Source: Piezodorus guildinii (Eukaryota; Arthropoda; Insecta; Hemiptera; Pentatomidae). From it: a stretch of 64,000 nucleotides of DNA. The stretch is from positions 248,001 through 312,000 of the forward strand of contig CM041298.1 of NCBI GenBank assembly GCA_023052935.1, written 5' to 3'. Positions 1 to 10,580 of the stretch are shown in pieces; positions within the stretch are counted from its first letter, which is position 1; the number at the start of each line of letters is the position of its first letter. Below the pieces are notes generated by a model, which saw only the letters and a program-made list of their open reading frames with translations, was not told the DNA's origin and ran no database searches. A program made the translations under genes and the position numbers.

Positions 1-537
1 CACGAATTTCACTTACCTCCGTTTTTAGAATCGATTAAAGAATTTTCAAATACAGTAAGAGATAAAAATAAGTGAAACCATTAAAGAATTAGTTAAATTA
101 AATTTCTATAGAAACATGTGTTTTATTAAAAAATCTATTATATTATTATCTAAAATAATCACTTAGTTTTATCGGCTTTTCATCACTCTCTATTAACGTT
201 TATAAGCTTGTGTACGAGTTAATATTTTTTCTAAAACTTTAGCTTTCCAACGGTATATCATACATGTATATCACTCTTCTTAAGTTAAAAAAACAAAAAA
301 ATGCATTAAAAAACATTTTTTCAGTTTTTTTCTTTTAGTTGGGTATCGAATTCATTCAATTTATATATTTACTTGTGTTATATGTTTTTTATCAGTGGTA
401 ACAAGATAATATGGTTATTTTTATTTAATTAACAAAATTAAAGGTACTTTAGAAGAAGAAAATTTAAAATATCGGCATTTAAGCCCTGTCAGACCATTTT
501 AATCAGATTAAAACCTACATGATATTATGATATGATG
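1..537 (+). repeat. HLT-1 copy, cut by window edge
   Basis: This is a Helentron-like HLT-1 repeat with its left end cut by the window start. It enters at the subterminal ACTTTCACTTACC-like segment and stops near the segment that reads GCATTTAAGCCCTGTCAGAC in other copies, so the right third and the terminal palindrome are missing. No coding capacity. Identified by alignment by eye to the complete copies at 21971-22842 and 35640-36544. Confidence 0.8.
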
Positions 538-728
538 GTACACATAGCAAATTTTTTTTTTTTATGGACCAGCCATTGGTATCAGGAAAATTCAGACATT
601 TAGGAATAAGCTCTCAAGTTGTTTAACAGAGATAACCTCAGTTTCTCTCCCAAGTAAACAAAAACATATGTTTTAATTAGTAATAAAATATACATTGTAC
701 TTATATTTGTTAATTGAAATATATATTG

Positions 729-1050
729 AGAGCACCAGGGAGTTTAGAAGATTGCAAAACGCGGAATTGCGGAACTTGTACCCTCTGAATATAATTGAAT
801 TGATAGCATCGCGGAGACTCCAATAGGCGAGTAAAGTTGTTGGGTTTGGCGAGGAACGGAGTCCGAGAAAGTTGGTATTCGCTGATCTGACTGGTTGGCG
901 TCCGAAAGGTAGGCCAAAGCGTCTGTGGGAGGATTGCGTTAAGGCTGATCTCGGGGGCTTGGGCTTGAACGGTGAACATCGGACGAATCTGTGCAGGCGG
1001 AATTTGGTGGTATCGGCATCGAACCTTCGGGTTCCGTAAGCCTATTATTA
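729..1050 (+). mobile_element. RTE-A LINE, 3'-end fragment
   Basis: The + strand encodes the last ~100 residues of the RTE-A reverse-transcriptase ORF: EFRRLQNAELRNLYPLNIIE, an in-frame stop where the family has W, then GRPKR.WEDCVKADLGGLGL and the terminal ASNLRVP-stop. After the stop comes GCC and a short TAT repeat, the normal 3' end of the family. The 5' truncation is typical of LINEs. One base in the terminal hairpin (1018-1037) is changed, and the copy is dead. Confidence 0.85.
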
Positions 1051-1088
1051 TTATAAATTTTTAGTTGCAGTTTTCTATATACAGTTTA

Positions 1089-1785
1089 TTACTTTCACTT
1101 ACTATATATAGTAAGGGAAAGTATTGCGATCGTGAAAATTTTCGAATTCCAGTTTTCAACGGAAATACACGTTTTAGGGTCCCCTGAGTCCAAATAACCA
1201 AGTCCCGCAAAAAGGTCTGCGTCTGTGTACGGTAAGTCCTATGAAACTGAAATTTCATATTTAAGACAACTATACAGAGACGTGACAAAACTTTTTTCTT
1301 CAAAATGAGCTTACCAGAAGAGGCACTTTATACCATGCTTTTTGCACCTTTTTTCGATTTTCTCGAAAACGGTTCCGACGATTTTAATTAAACACCATAT
1401 ATCACTTGTAGCTGGGTGGCTAGTGTAACAGCCTCCTATGCCAAAGGTCACGGGTTCAAACCCGCAGGTCCTAGGATTTTTTAATGGGAGTAAAAAATCC
1501 TTAGTTATGCCGTCCTTCGGAGGGGACATTAAAAGGTGGTCCCGAGCCTGTGCGATGTCAGGTACTCGTTAAAGATCCCTATCATAATAAAACCTGGATA
1601 GGCAAAATTTAGGACTCCCACTGTAGCATCGTCCGATTAGCCACAGTAGCATAAAGTGACGTTAAACAAATAAACAAACTCCCTATATCGATGTAAAATT
1701 TAATGGGCTTTAATATCATGTAGATTTTATTCTGATTAAAATGGTTTGGCAGGGCTTAAATGCCGATATTATATTTCAATCTTAT
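1089..1785 (-). repeat. HLT-1 copy interrupted by a SINE-1
   Basis: An HLT-1 copy in reverse orientation. It begins with the terminal palindrome and ACTTTCACTTAC at 1090-1101 and runs through the internal block to about 1403. It resumes at 1690 with CTATATCGATGTAAAATTT and ends truncated near 1785. The gap is filled by a SINE-1 (1402-1676). The CA microsatellite found in other copies is nearly absent here. Confidence 0.85.
1402..1676 (+). mobile_element. SINE-1, tRNA-derived, inside HLT-1
   Basis: A short retroposon with a tRNA-like head. The A-box-like stretch is TAGCTGGGTGG and the B box is GGTTCAAACCC at 1453-1463. The body carries GGTGGTCCCGAGCC, which resembles the conserved central domain of Nin-DC type SINEs (from memory, not aligned). 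The tail is GTTAAACAAATAAACAAAC. Imperfect 14-bp direct repeats (1390-1403 and 1676-1689, 2 mismatches) flank it and reconstitute the HLT-1 sequence, so it inserted into a pre-existing HLT-1. Confidence 0.75.
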
Positions 1786-2257
1786 GTCACACCATGCAAT
1801 CCGGTAGAATTTTTAATTACATCTTTCCATTAGAAGTTTCTAACATTGTGACAGATTGGTGGATGAAACAAAAATATTTTTATATATAAAAAAAAATCAC
1901 CTTATGGCCAGGGCCGCGCAGAAAAAACATTTCCAATGTTGTAATTATTTTTTAAATTATTTCCCAATAGGATACAGTAAGGACTCGGCTGTAATTATAG
2001 GGAACTCTTAGCTTTCTCCCCAGGATTCATTACAACAGGCAAAATAAATAATTACACTGAGCAAGTGTAATTGAAGAAGCATTTAATGGTATTTTAGAAA
2101 CTTCTTTCAAGAAAAGTCCGAGGTAACTTTGCTGAAATAACGGCTTGATTATCAGTTGCAATGCTACGAGGCAATTTTCTTACGTGTTTTCTTTTCTACC
2201 CTTGCAAATTATGGCCTACACGGTATTATTTTTCTCATCATATAGAACTTCAACCAT

Positions 2258-2259
<2 letters not shown>
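1786..2259. other. No gene seen; AT-rich, not assigned
   Basis: About 470 bases of AT-rich sequence between an HLT-1 copy and a TA microsatellite. I see no reading frame of note and no match to the other repeat families in the window. Confidence 0.5.

Positions 2260-2261
<2 letters not shown>

Positions 2262-2306
<45 letters not shown>
2262..2306. repeat. (TA)n microsatellite
   Basis: An uninterrupted TA dinucleotide run. Short peptides of alternating Ile and Tyr read from it are artefacts. Confidence 0.95.
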
Positions 2307-2313
<7 letters not shown>

Positions 2314-2359
2314 TTGTATTTTTATACCATCTGTGACCTCATTACTTATATTTCATATA

Positions 2360-3354
2360 CTGGGCTGTCCGGACAGTTCGTAGCGAAATTAGGACAAAAA
2401 ATAAATTTGATAACAGCTTAAAATTTATTTATTTAATCCTCAAAATAGTTACCACCGATTACCCTTTCCTAATGGCTTGGAGGGCCCATAATCTCTTCTT
2501 ATAAAAATCACTGTCCTTACTCCTGAAGAACAATAAATGGTCCATTTTGACGTCATCTTCTGAAGAGTAGGATTTCCCTTGTAGAAAATTTTCGAGGGAA
2601 CGGAAAAGATGGAAATCCGAAGGAGCAATGTCAGGAGAGTACGGCGGGTGAGGTAAAACCCCCATCTGAAGCTTAACAACTTTTGCCGAGTACTTAAAGA
2701 CACATGGAACCTAGTGTTGTCTTGGTGGAATAGTCCTCCTTTCCTATTTGCCAACTCTGGCCGTTTCTCTTCGATTACTGCATTCAATCTATCTAACTGG
2801 GGAATTAAAAGTCCGTATTTATGGTTTGGTTTTGTGGAAAGAGCTCAAAATGTATTGGTCCCTTCCAATCCCACCAAATACTGAGCATCACATTTTTTGG
2901 ATGCAAGCCGGCCTTTGGTGTTGCGAGCGGCGTCGTTCCAGGCAACCCCTAAGATTTTTTTCGGCTGGTGATGTAGAGAATACATTTTACGTCACCAGTA
3001 ACAACTGGTTTCAAAAATGGATCCTCTGGAATAAAATGGATAAGGTTTCTTTCACTGAGCTCATGTGGAACCCAAACGTCGTAACGACAGACGTACCTGG
3101 TCTTCATTAGATGAACAAAAACGGACGATTTTCAGGCTCTTAACTCCGCAGCTATCTCACCGTCATGTTTGCGATGACCGTCATAATATCCTCGATGTCA
3201 AGAGTTGAACTCCGGCCAGCTCGGGGTTGGTCTTCCAAATTGCAGTGTCCTGATCTAAGCCGCGACAACCACTTCTGAACCGTGCTAACAGCAATTGAAT
3301 CGCTGCCATACACGGAACGAATCTTTCTTGCAGTTTGGGCTGCGTTTTTCCCTT
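2360..3354 (-). mobile_element. MAR-B mariner transposase, decayed, 5' end lost
   Basis: A mariner-type DDE transposon on the - strand. The terminal inverted repeat CTGGGCTGTCCGGACAGTTC starts at 2360 next to a TA. Read on the minus strand, the remnant has the second helix-turn-helix region (STVQKWLSRLRSG, then QPRAGRSST near 3200), HELSERNLI-like sequence, HQDNTRFH (second catalytic Asp, near 2720) and PPYSPDIAPSDFHLF (third catalytic Asp, near 2620). Several frameshifts and stops break it, for example after RQKLLS. The N-terminal HTH is gone where HLT-1 abuts at 3355. A second TIR was not found. Mariners move by cut and paste into TA; this copy cannot. Confidence 0.85.
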
Positions 3355-4267
3355 TTTACTTTCACTTACTATATATAGTAAGGGAAATTATTGCGATCGT
3401 GAAAATTTTAGAATTCCAATTTTCAACGAAAATACACGTTTTAGGGTCTCCTGAGTCCAAATAACCAAGTCCCGCAAAAAGGTCTGTGTGTGTGTGGTAA
3501 CTCCCGGGCGGAATCGGTAAGTCCTATGAAACTGAAATTTCATATTTAAGACAACTATACGTCCGAGACGTGACAAAACTTTTTTCATCAAAATGAGCTT
3601 ACCAGAAGAGGCACTTTATACCATGCATTTTGCACCTTTTTTCGATTTTCTCGAAAACGGTTCCGACGATTTTAATTAAACTCGCTATATCGATGTAAAA
3701 TTTAATGGGCTTTAATATCATGTAGGTTTTATTCTGATTAAAATGGTCTGACAGGGCTTAAATGCCGATATTTTAAATTTTCTTCTACTAAAGTACCTTT
3801 AATTTTGTAGATTCAATAATAATAACTAGATTATCTTGTTAACGCTGATGAAAAACAGGTAAATATATAAATTGAATAAATCCGATACCCAACTAAAGGA
3901 GAAAACAGAAAAAATATTTTTTTTTTAATGCAATTTTTCGTTTTTGAACATAAGAGCAGTAATATACATGTATGATATACCGTTGGAAAGCTAAAGATTT
4001 TAGAAAAATTATCATCTCATACACAAGCTTTTAAAAGTTAATAGAGAGTGATGAAATGAACATAAAACTAACTGATTATTTTAGATAATAATATAATAGA
4101 TTTTTTAATAAAACACATGTTTCTATATAAATTCAATTTGATTAATTCCTTAATAGATTCATGTATTTTTATCTCTAATTATAATCGTATTTTTATCTAA
4201 CTGTATTTGAAAATTCTTTCATTGATTTTAAAAATCGAGGTAAGTGTGTTGCCCACACCAGATTTTT
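3355..4267 (-). repeat. HLT-1, near-complete copy
   Basis: A full-length reverse-oriented HLT-1. It begins with ACTTTCACTTAC (3358-3369) and the terminal palindrome. It runs through the short GT microsatellite near 3485 and the middle block (GGAAAGCTAAAGATTTTAG), and ends with GGTAAGTGTGTTGCCCACACCAGA, a slightly decayed form of the usual left end. It abuts the broken 5' side of a mariner, so its insertion or a deletion removed the transposase N terminus. Confidence 0.88.
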
Positions 4268-4404
4268 AAAAAAAGAACAGCATAATTTGCCGAAAATGAA
4301 CTAAATCGTTACTCATGTTAGTTTGTAAACATAGTTAATTCCATGAGGATTAAAGGCATATAAATAAACGTTAGTTTCGTGATATATTTTTGGTAAAAGA
4401 AATA

Positions 4405-4795
4405 GGAGGTCGAAAAATATACGTTTTAGGGTCTCCTGATTCAAAATCACCAAGTCCCGCAAAAAGGTGTTTGTGGTAAGTTCAGCATGAAAACAAAAAT
4501 TTTTAAGGAACTGGAATTTCATATTTATGACAACTATACGCCCGTGATGTTACAGCACATATTTTCACTGAAATCCGCTGACTGGAAGTTCTATTTTATA
4601 CCATGCATTTTGCATCTTTTTACGATTTCCTCAAAAACGGCCTCAACGATATTGATTAAATCGATGAAACGATGTCGATTTAAAATGGAATGTAATTTAA
4701 TATCATGTAAGTTTCATACTGATTGTAATAGTCTGACAGGTCTTAAATGCCGGTATGTAGGTAAGTGACAGTCGTGTGTTACGAGCACCAGATTT
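4405..4795 (-). repeat. HLT-1 copy with a large internal deletion
   Basis: Reverse-oriented HLT-1 lacking the palindrome end. It runs from the ACGTTTTAGGGTCTCCTGA block to the usual terminal GGTAAGTGACAGTCGTGTGT...CCAGA, but skips from the CTTAAATGCCGGTAT block (about 4755) straight to the terminal block. About 400 bases of the usual interior are missing. Confidence 0.8.
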
Positions 4796-4987
4796 TTTTC
4801 AAAAATTATTTTAACTGAGTGTCGTTAAAACGTATTGTTGCGTGCTGGCATTGAAAAAAAAAACTTGTACATTTTCAACTAGAGGTTAGATCGATACAGG
4901 GCTCACGAAGGGAGAAAGATGAGTCATGCATGATCTTCACCACCACTCTCTAATATTATATTATTTCAATGGTCTTGAGTGAATATC

Positions 4988-4989
<2 letters not shown>

Positions 4990-5042
<53 letters not shown>
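4990..5042. repeat. (TA)n microsatellite
   Basis: A perfect TA dinucleotide run of about 26 units directly upstream of an RTE-A fragment. Confidence 0.95.
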
Positions 5043-5046
<4 letters not shown>

Positions 5047-5055
5047 CAATTAAAT

Positions 5056-5845
5056 ATGGGTGACAAGATTTTGGGTATTCCGATGATTTGGTACTGCTAG
5101 GTGAAAACACGGAAATACAAGTGTGTTAATAAAAATCGGTAAACAAATAGGTCTCGAATTAAATACCGATAAGACGAAATATATGATTAGTTGTAGAAAT
5201 GGTGGCGATCTTGATGATATTAATATTTCAGGGCAAATTTTTTAACACGTAGAGAAATTCAAGTATTTAGGTTCAATTCACAACGAGAAAAAATGAAATC
5301 CAGGAAGAAATAAAGTCCCGGTTAAAGGTGGGAAATGCGTGTATTATTCAGTTGCTAAATTACTTAGCTCGCGGCTTCTGTCTAAAAACTTAAAGGCTAG
5401 AATTTATAAAACTATTATTCTTCCGACGGTTCTTTAAGGATGTGAAACGTGGCCGCTTACTTTGAAGGATGACCAACAGCTTAAGATTTTCGAAAATAAT
5501 GTACTGCGTAAAATATATGGTCCGAAGAGAGATGAGGCCACTGGGGAGTTTAGAAGGTTGCACAACACGGAATTGCGGAACTTGTATCCTGTAAATATAA
5601 TTGAGTTGATAGCATCGCGGAGACTAAAGTTGTTGGGCTCGTTGAGGAACGGATTCCGAGAAAGTTGGTATTCGATGAACCGATGGTAGACGTCCGAAAG
5701 GTAGGCCGAAGAGTCGATGGGAGGATTGCATTAAGGCTGATCTCGGGGGCTTGGGCTTGATCGGCGAACATTGGACGAGTCTGTGCAGGCGAAGATTTTT
5801 GGTATCGGCATCGAACCTTCGGGTTCGGTAAGCCTATTATTATTA
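5056..5845 (+). mobile_element. RTE-A LINE, 5'-truncated copy with RT C-terminal half
   Basis: Encodes, with frameshifts, the C-terminal half of the RTE-A polymerase. A degraded YADD region lies near 5080 (YSDDLVLLGENT). Then come LNTDKTKYMI, EFKYLGS, the LLSSRLLSKNLKARIYKTII thumb region, GCETWPLTLKDDQQLKIFEN and VLRKIYGPKRDEATGEFRRL. It ends in the conserved 3' terminus with the UUCG-loop hairpin at 5810-5829 and a TAT repeat tail. Stops and a ~10-base deletion near 5625 show it is dead. Confidence 0.88.
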
Positions 5846-5980
5846 TATATTTATTTATATATTTATCTTATAGATAAATTTAAATATTTATATACAGATA
5901 TTTTTCTATGAGCGTTTTTAATTAGTCCATCATTGCTGACAATGGTATCTTTCAAATCATCAAACTGAATCGGAGAAAAA

Positions 5981-6820
5981 TCTGGTGCGCGCAACGCAAG
6001 ACTTTTATTTACTTACGTAAAATAAATTATACAATTTTTAAATATTGTGATTTCGGTTTCCGCTAACTCCTTCTAAACCATTGGATTGAATTTGATAAGG
6101 TTCTCGCCATCATTCGCTGCATTGTTTCCTGAAGGTTTATAAGTAAAGCACATTCCAATTAGATAATAATATAAAGTAATTAAAGTGGATTTAAATAGAA
6201 ACATGTGTTTTATTAAATTTTATCGGCTTTTCATCTCTCTCTATTAACTTTTAAATGCTTGAGTATAAGATAATAATTTTTCTAAAATCTTTAGCTATCC
6301 AACGATATATTTTAAGCCTATATTACTATTGTTGTGTTCAAAAACAAAAAAAATTCATAAAAATAGTTTTGCCTTTTTCTTCTTTAGCTATTAAACAGAT
6401 TCGTTCAACATGCATGTTTAGCCATTATTTATCAATCTAATAAGATGATGTGCCTATTTGTTTGTAATCTAAAAAAATTAAAGGTACTTTAGAGAAAGAA
6501 AATTCAGCATTTAAACCCGATGTCAGACTATTTCAATCAGAATGAAACCTACATCATATCAGGTCGCAAAAAAGTGCATAATGCATGGTATAAAGTGGGT
6601 CTTCTGGTCAGCTGATTTTGATGATTGATTCGCTCTAACATTTCGGGCTTGTAGTTGTCTTATATGTGAAATTTCAGTTTCGTACGACTTTTCTGTTTTG
6701 AGCTAGACTTGCCACACCCACACAACCAGATCTTAATCCGGGACTTAGTCGTTTAGACTCCGGTGTATTTCCGTTGAAAACTGGATTCCTAAAATATCCA
6801 CGATCACAATACTTAATATA
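5981..6820 (+). repeat. HLT-1 copy (its last 30 bases lie at 7417-7442)
   Basis: Forward HLT-1 variant starting TCTGGTGCGCGCAACGCAAG at 5981. Between about 6030 and 6145 it contains the R-2 segment (TTCCGCTAACTCCTTCTAAA ... GGTTTATAAGTAAA) that also occurs alone elsewhere. It continues with the usual interior, and its terminal palindrome, here of the TATATATTTCATATATAGTG form, is split by an RTE-A insertion. The missing right end is found at 7417-7442. Confidence 0.75.
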
Positions 6821-7402
6821 ATAATAATAATAATAATAGGCTTAGCGAACCCGAAGGTTCGATGCCGATACCACCAAATTCCGCCTACACAGACTCGTCC
6901 AATGTTCACCATTCAAGCCCAAGCTCCCGAGATCAGCCTTAACGCAATCCTCCCATCTCCGCTTCGGCCTACCTTTCGGACGCCTACCAGTCGGATCAGC
7001 AAATACCAACTTTCTCGGAATCCGCTCGTCACGAGCCCAACAACTTTACTCGCCCATTTGATTCTCCGCGATACAATCAGCTCAATTATATTAACAGAAT
7101 ACAAGTTCCGCAATTCCGCGTTGTGCAACCTTCTAAACTTCCCCAGTGGCCTCATATCTCTTCGCGACCAAATCCGTAAAAGAACCGTTGGAAGTAATAA
7201 TAGTTTTATAAATTCTAATCTTTAAGTTTTTAGATAGAAGCCGCGAACTAAGTAACTTATCAACTGAATAATAACACGCATTTCCCACCTTTAACCGGGA
7301 CTTTATTTCTTCCTGGATTTTATATTTTATTGTTATAATTGAACCTAAATACTTGAATTTCTCTACGTGTTCAAAAGTATGACCTGATACTTAAGTATCA
7401 CT
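6821..7402 (-). mobile_element. RTE-A LINE inserted in the end of an HLT-1
   Basis: Minus-strand RTE-A 3' fragment. It shows the TAT-repeat tail, the terminal hairpin (6844-6863), ASNLRVR, the GRRPKGRPKRRWEDCVKADL-type tail, FRRLHNAELRNLY and, after a frameshift and deletion around 7165-7185, the IKSRLKVGNACYYSV region. Perfect 14-bp target-site duplications CAATACTTAATATA at 6807-6820 and 7403-7416 bracket it and restore the HLT-1 terminus when it is removed. Confidence 0.9.
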
Positions 7403-7442
7403 CAATACTTAATATATATTTCATATATATAGTGAGTAATAG

Positions 7443-8000
7443 TAAAAATAAATACGGAATACATTTATATATGGAGGAGAGGATAGAATGGACTCTCGGA
7501 CTACCGTGAAGACGGGATAATAGGCTCCTGTCAACGGCCTCTACCTATCTCCCCTCCCATCTCCCGCCAAAGGATTCTTCCTTCGTCCTTCCCTACATTT
7601 TTCAAAAAAAAAAAAAAAAATTAAAAAAAAAGGACGAAAGTAGAAGGAAGAAAAAAAAGGTGGTGTATAGGACCACCCCTAAGTGGACGTGGCTAATGGC
7701 TATATCAGGAGCTTACCCTAATCACTGCTCTGGGCAAATTAGCTCTTCCTTCCACCCTCGGAGGTCCTGGACCCTCCATCCTCAGTCCTCAGTCCTGCCT
7801 TCCAGGATAAAAAAATATCAGAGTCAATTATTGCCACAACTAACGATTCCTTCGACATGGTTCTTCCAATCCTCGCGCCATTTTCCCATTAACAATACCT
7901 TTTCAAACTGCTGGAGGTCATGTTGTTATTAAATCATGACTAGGCAAGTTTCAGAGTAAAATTCGTATATTTTTTTTGTTGACATTTGTTTTGTATTTTT
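7443..8000. other. No gene seen; GC-richer unassigned block
   Basis: Includes a pyrimidine-rich, GC-richer segment (about 7480-7925) with an A-run at 7599-7630. A 90-codon open frame (7660-7932) shows no recognisable domain and I do not treat it as a gene. The A-run followed by AAGGACGAAAG could be a retroposon tail, but I find no partner copy in the window. Confidence 0.4.
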
Positions 8001-8560
8001 ACTTTCACTTACTATATATAGTAAGGGGAAGTATTGGGATGGTGAAAATTTTCGAATTCCAGTTTTCAATGGAAATACACGTTTTAGGGTCCCCTGAGTC
8101 CAAATGACCAAGTCCCGCAAAAAGGACTGTGTGGTAAGTCTAGCGTGAAAACTATGAGTTTTATAAAACCTGAAAATTCATATTTGAGACAACTATACGC
8201 CCAAGATGTTACAATGACTTTTCCATCAAAATCGGCTGACCAGAAGAGCCACTTTATACTATGCATTTTGCAATTTTGATTAAACTCGCTATATCGATGT
8301 AAAATTTAATAGGCTTTAACATAATGTAGGTTTCATTCTGGTTAAAATAGTCTGACAGGGCTAAAATTTTAAATTTTCTTCCTCTAAGTGTGTACATTCC
8401 AAAAGAATTGCCCATATCATCTTATCTATAAGAAGAGGCTTAATATAAAGTTTGGACGAATTTTATAACGAAATAAAGGAGAAAAGAGCGAACATATTTT
8501 TACAATGTAATTTTTGTTTTTGTGAACATAAGAACAGCAACATGGATACAAGGTGCCGTA
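8001..8560 (-). repeat. HLT-1 copy, 3'-truncated and diverged
   Basis: Reverse HLT-1 starting ACTTTCACTTAC with the terminal palindrome. It keeps the AAGTCCCGCAAAAAGG block and the CTCGCTATATCGATGTAAAA block. It then decays beyond about 8395 but stays recognisable through the GGAGAAAA ... GAACATAAGAACAGCAA segment. It lacks the left-end block. An L4 LINE end follows. Confidence 0.75.
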
Positions 8561-8574
8561 AAGAAAAAAATGTT

Positions 8575-8985
8575 ATTTTGAATGAATGAATGTAAAACTT
8601 TATTTGCTTTCGGACTAACCCCGATACAAATAGAGCTGGCTACATAAAAAATATATTATATTATTATTATTATATTATATTATATTATATTATTATAAAT
8701 TATACAAAATATATTTCAATAAAGAGCTAGCAAGATACTAATTCACTACGTTATAAGCTCTCGGTACAATAACAATGATAAATTACAATAAAACCTATAA
8801 CAAAACAACTCAAAGACAATATATGAATGATATAATATTTTTCAATACAATAAATACATAAATATATTATTTTACATAATACGGGGAGACACGATAAATA
8901 ATCTAATAAAGTTAACAAATACGCTTATTCATTAATTATAAATGATCTGATTTGGCAACATTGCCTGGCATAATAATAAATATTT
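8575..8985 (-). mobile_element. L4 LINE-like 3' end
   Basis: Minus-strand copy of a sequence also present on the + strand at 23690-24165. On the minus strand it runs from a GGCAATGTTGCCAAAT segment to ACCCCGATACAAATAGAGC-like sequence (reverse: GGGGTTAGTCCGAAAGCAAA), an AATAAAG polyadenylation-like signal and a TTCA repeat tail. An AATAAA signal plus a tetranucleotide tail indicates a LINE 3' untranslated region. It is non-coding here. An internal TTA microsatellite lies at about 8650-8700. Confidence 0.6.
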
Positions 8986-8987
8986 TT

Positions 8988-9500
8988 TAATTCAACGGTA
9001 CATCATACATGTATATTAGTGCTCTTATGTTCAAAAACGAAAAATTGCATTAAAAAATATTTTTTGTTTTTTCCTTTAGTTAGGTATCGAATTCATTCAA
9101 TTTATATATTTACGTGTTTTTCATCAGTAGTAACAAGATAACGAAGTTATTTTTATAGAATCAACAAAATTAAAGGTACTTTAGAAGAAGAAAATTTAAA
9201 ATTACGGCATTTAAGCCCTGTAATGCCATTTTATCCAAATAAAACCTACATGATAATAAAGCCCATTAAATTTTACATCGAAATAGCGAGTTTAATCAAA
9301 ATCGTCGGAACCGTTTTCGAGAAAATTGAAAAAAGGTGCAAAATGCATGGTATAAAGTGCCTCTTCTGGTAAGCTCATTTTGATGAAAAAAGTTTTGTCA
9401 CGTCTCGGGCGTATAGTTGTCTTAAATATGAAATTTCAGTTTCATAGGACTTACCGTTTCCGCCCGGGAGTTACCAGACACACACACACACACACACACA

Positions 9501-9547
<47 letters not shown>

Positions 9548-9687
9548 ACACACACACACAGACCTTTTTGCGGGACTTGGTTATTTGGACTCAGGGGACC
9601 CTAAAAAGTGTATTTCCGTTGAAAACTGGAATTCGAAAATTTTCACGATCGCAATACTTTCCCTTACTATACATAGTAAGTGAAAGT
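8988..9687 (+). repeat. HLT-1 copy with expanded CA microsatellite
   Basis: Forward HLT-1 lacking the left end. It enters at the CAACGGTACATCATACATG block and runs to the terminal palindrome (TTACTATACATAGTAAGTGA) ending 9687. The internal microsatellite, about 10 bases in some copies, is expanded to roughly 80 bases of CACA/GACA at 9478-9560. Peptides rich in His and Thr read from it are artefacts. Confidence 0.88.
9478..9560. repeat. (CA)n microsatellite within HLT-1
   Basis: CA dinucleotide run with sporadic GA units. It sits at the same internal position as the short CA/GT runs in the HLT-1 copies at 3485, 22705, 36391 and 37335. Confidence 0.95.
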
Positions 9688-9969
9688 AAAAATAGATTGG
9701 TTTTCTATTTCAAATATAGACTGTTTGTTTATTCGTTTTAATATACAGTATAATTGGTGAAACCAGTTGTATTTTTGTTCTTTATTTGTTGGCTTATGCA
9801 TTTTCTTTAGTGTATTGAAGCATATTTAAAAAATGTTATTTTAAAAAAAAATGTTATTTTGTATATAAAGTTGTAAAAGGTAATGTAAATTGACGAAAAA
9901 TATATTCTTTTAAAGTTTTAAAAATAATAATATTGTTAGAAAGGATATAGTAGACGGTATATGTTCCAA

Positions 9970-10260
9970 TGTCCAACGGTATATACCAAGTCCTGCAGAA
10001 ATGTCTGTCTGTGTGTGTGATAAGTCTAGCACGAAGACGATATAACTATACGCCCGAAATGTTACTGAAACTTATCCAGCAAAATCGGATTAACCTCAAG
10101 AGCACCTTTTTACGATTTTCACAAAAAATAGCTCTGACGATTTTGATTAAACTCGCTATATCGATGTAAAATTTAATGGGCTTTAATATCAGTATGTTTC
10201 ATTCTGATTTAAATCGTCTGACTGGGCTTAGATGCCGATATTTTAATTTTATTTTTAGCA
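9970..10260 (-). repeat. HLT-1 fragment
   Basis: Reverse-oriented internal part of HLT-1, from the CCAAGTCCTGCAGAAATGTC block through CTCGCTATATCGATGTAAAA to CTTAGATGCCGATATTTTAA. Both ends are missing. A TA microsatellite (10274-10317) follows; the sequence just beyond it (10330-10440) still resembles HLT-1 interior (GAGAAAA...TTTTTACGTTTTTAACATAA). Confidence 0.7.
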
Positions 10261-10272
10261 TGGATAAAAATC

Positions 10273-10273
<1 letters not shown>

Positions 10274-10317
<44 letters not shown>
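10274..10317. repeat. (TA)n microsatellite
   Basis: TA/AT dinucleotide run of about 21 units within a diverged HLT-1 remnant. Confidence 0.95.
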
Positions 10318-10324
<7 letters not shown>

Positions 10325-10512
10325 TCCGATTTTGGTCTATAAATAAAATTAAATATAATTTGAACGAATACGGCTAGAACGAGAAAAGAGAAAAATATTT
10401 TTTAAATAATTTTTTTACGTTTTTAACATAAAAATAAGTACTGGAAGGAATTAGTCCAGATGGCGGACATTAAATGAAACAACTGTCATTAGTTTCAACT
10501 ATTTTATTGTTT

Positions 10513-10551
10513 GCCAACGTTTCGAACCCCATTGTGGGTCATCATCAGGGC
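10513..10551 (-). ncRNA. Hammerhead-ribozyme-like motif (left arm)
   Basis: Read on the minus strand: GCC, then CTGATGA, a stem formed by GACCC and GGGTT, then GAAAC, GTT and GGC. These are the invariant hammerhead elements CUGANGA and GAAA and an NUH triplet, with the flanking GCC/GGC able to pair as helix I. Helix III would be loopless (AC/GU), so activity would need a dimer or an alternative pairing. Mirror image of the motif at 10581-10619. Confidence 0.45.
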
Positions 10552-10580
10552 GTGTTGTAGGCGAGTGGAAACTACAACAC

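Noticed and set aside
2145..2421. Open frames across 2145-2421
   Set aside because: They are produced by reading through the TA microsatellite at 2262-2306.
9380..9604. Open frame rich in His-Thr
   Set aside because: It is the translation of a CA microsatellite inside a non-coding HLT-1.
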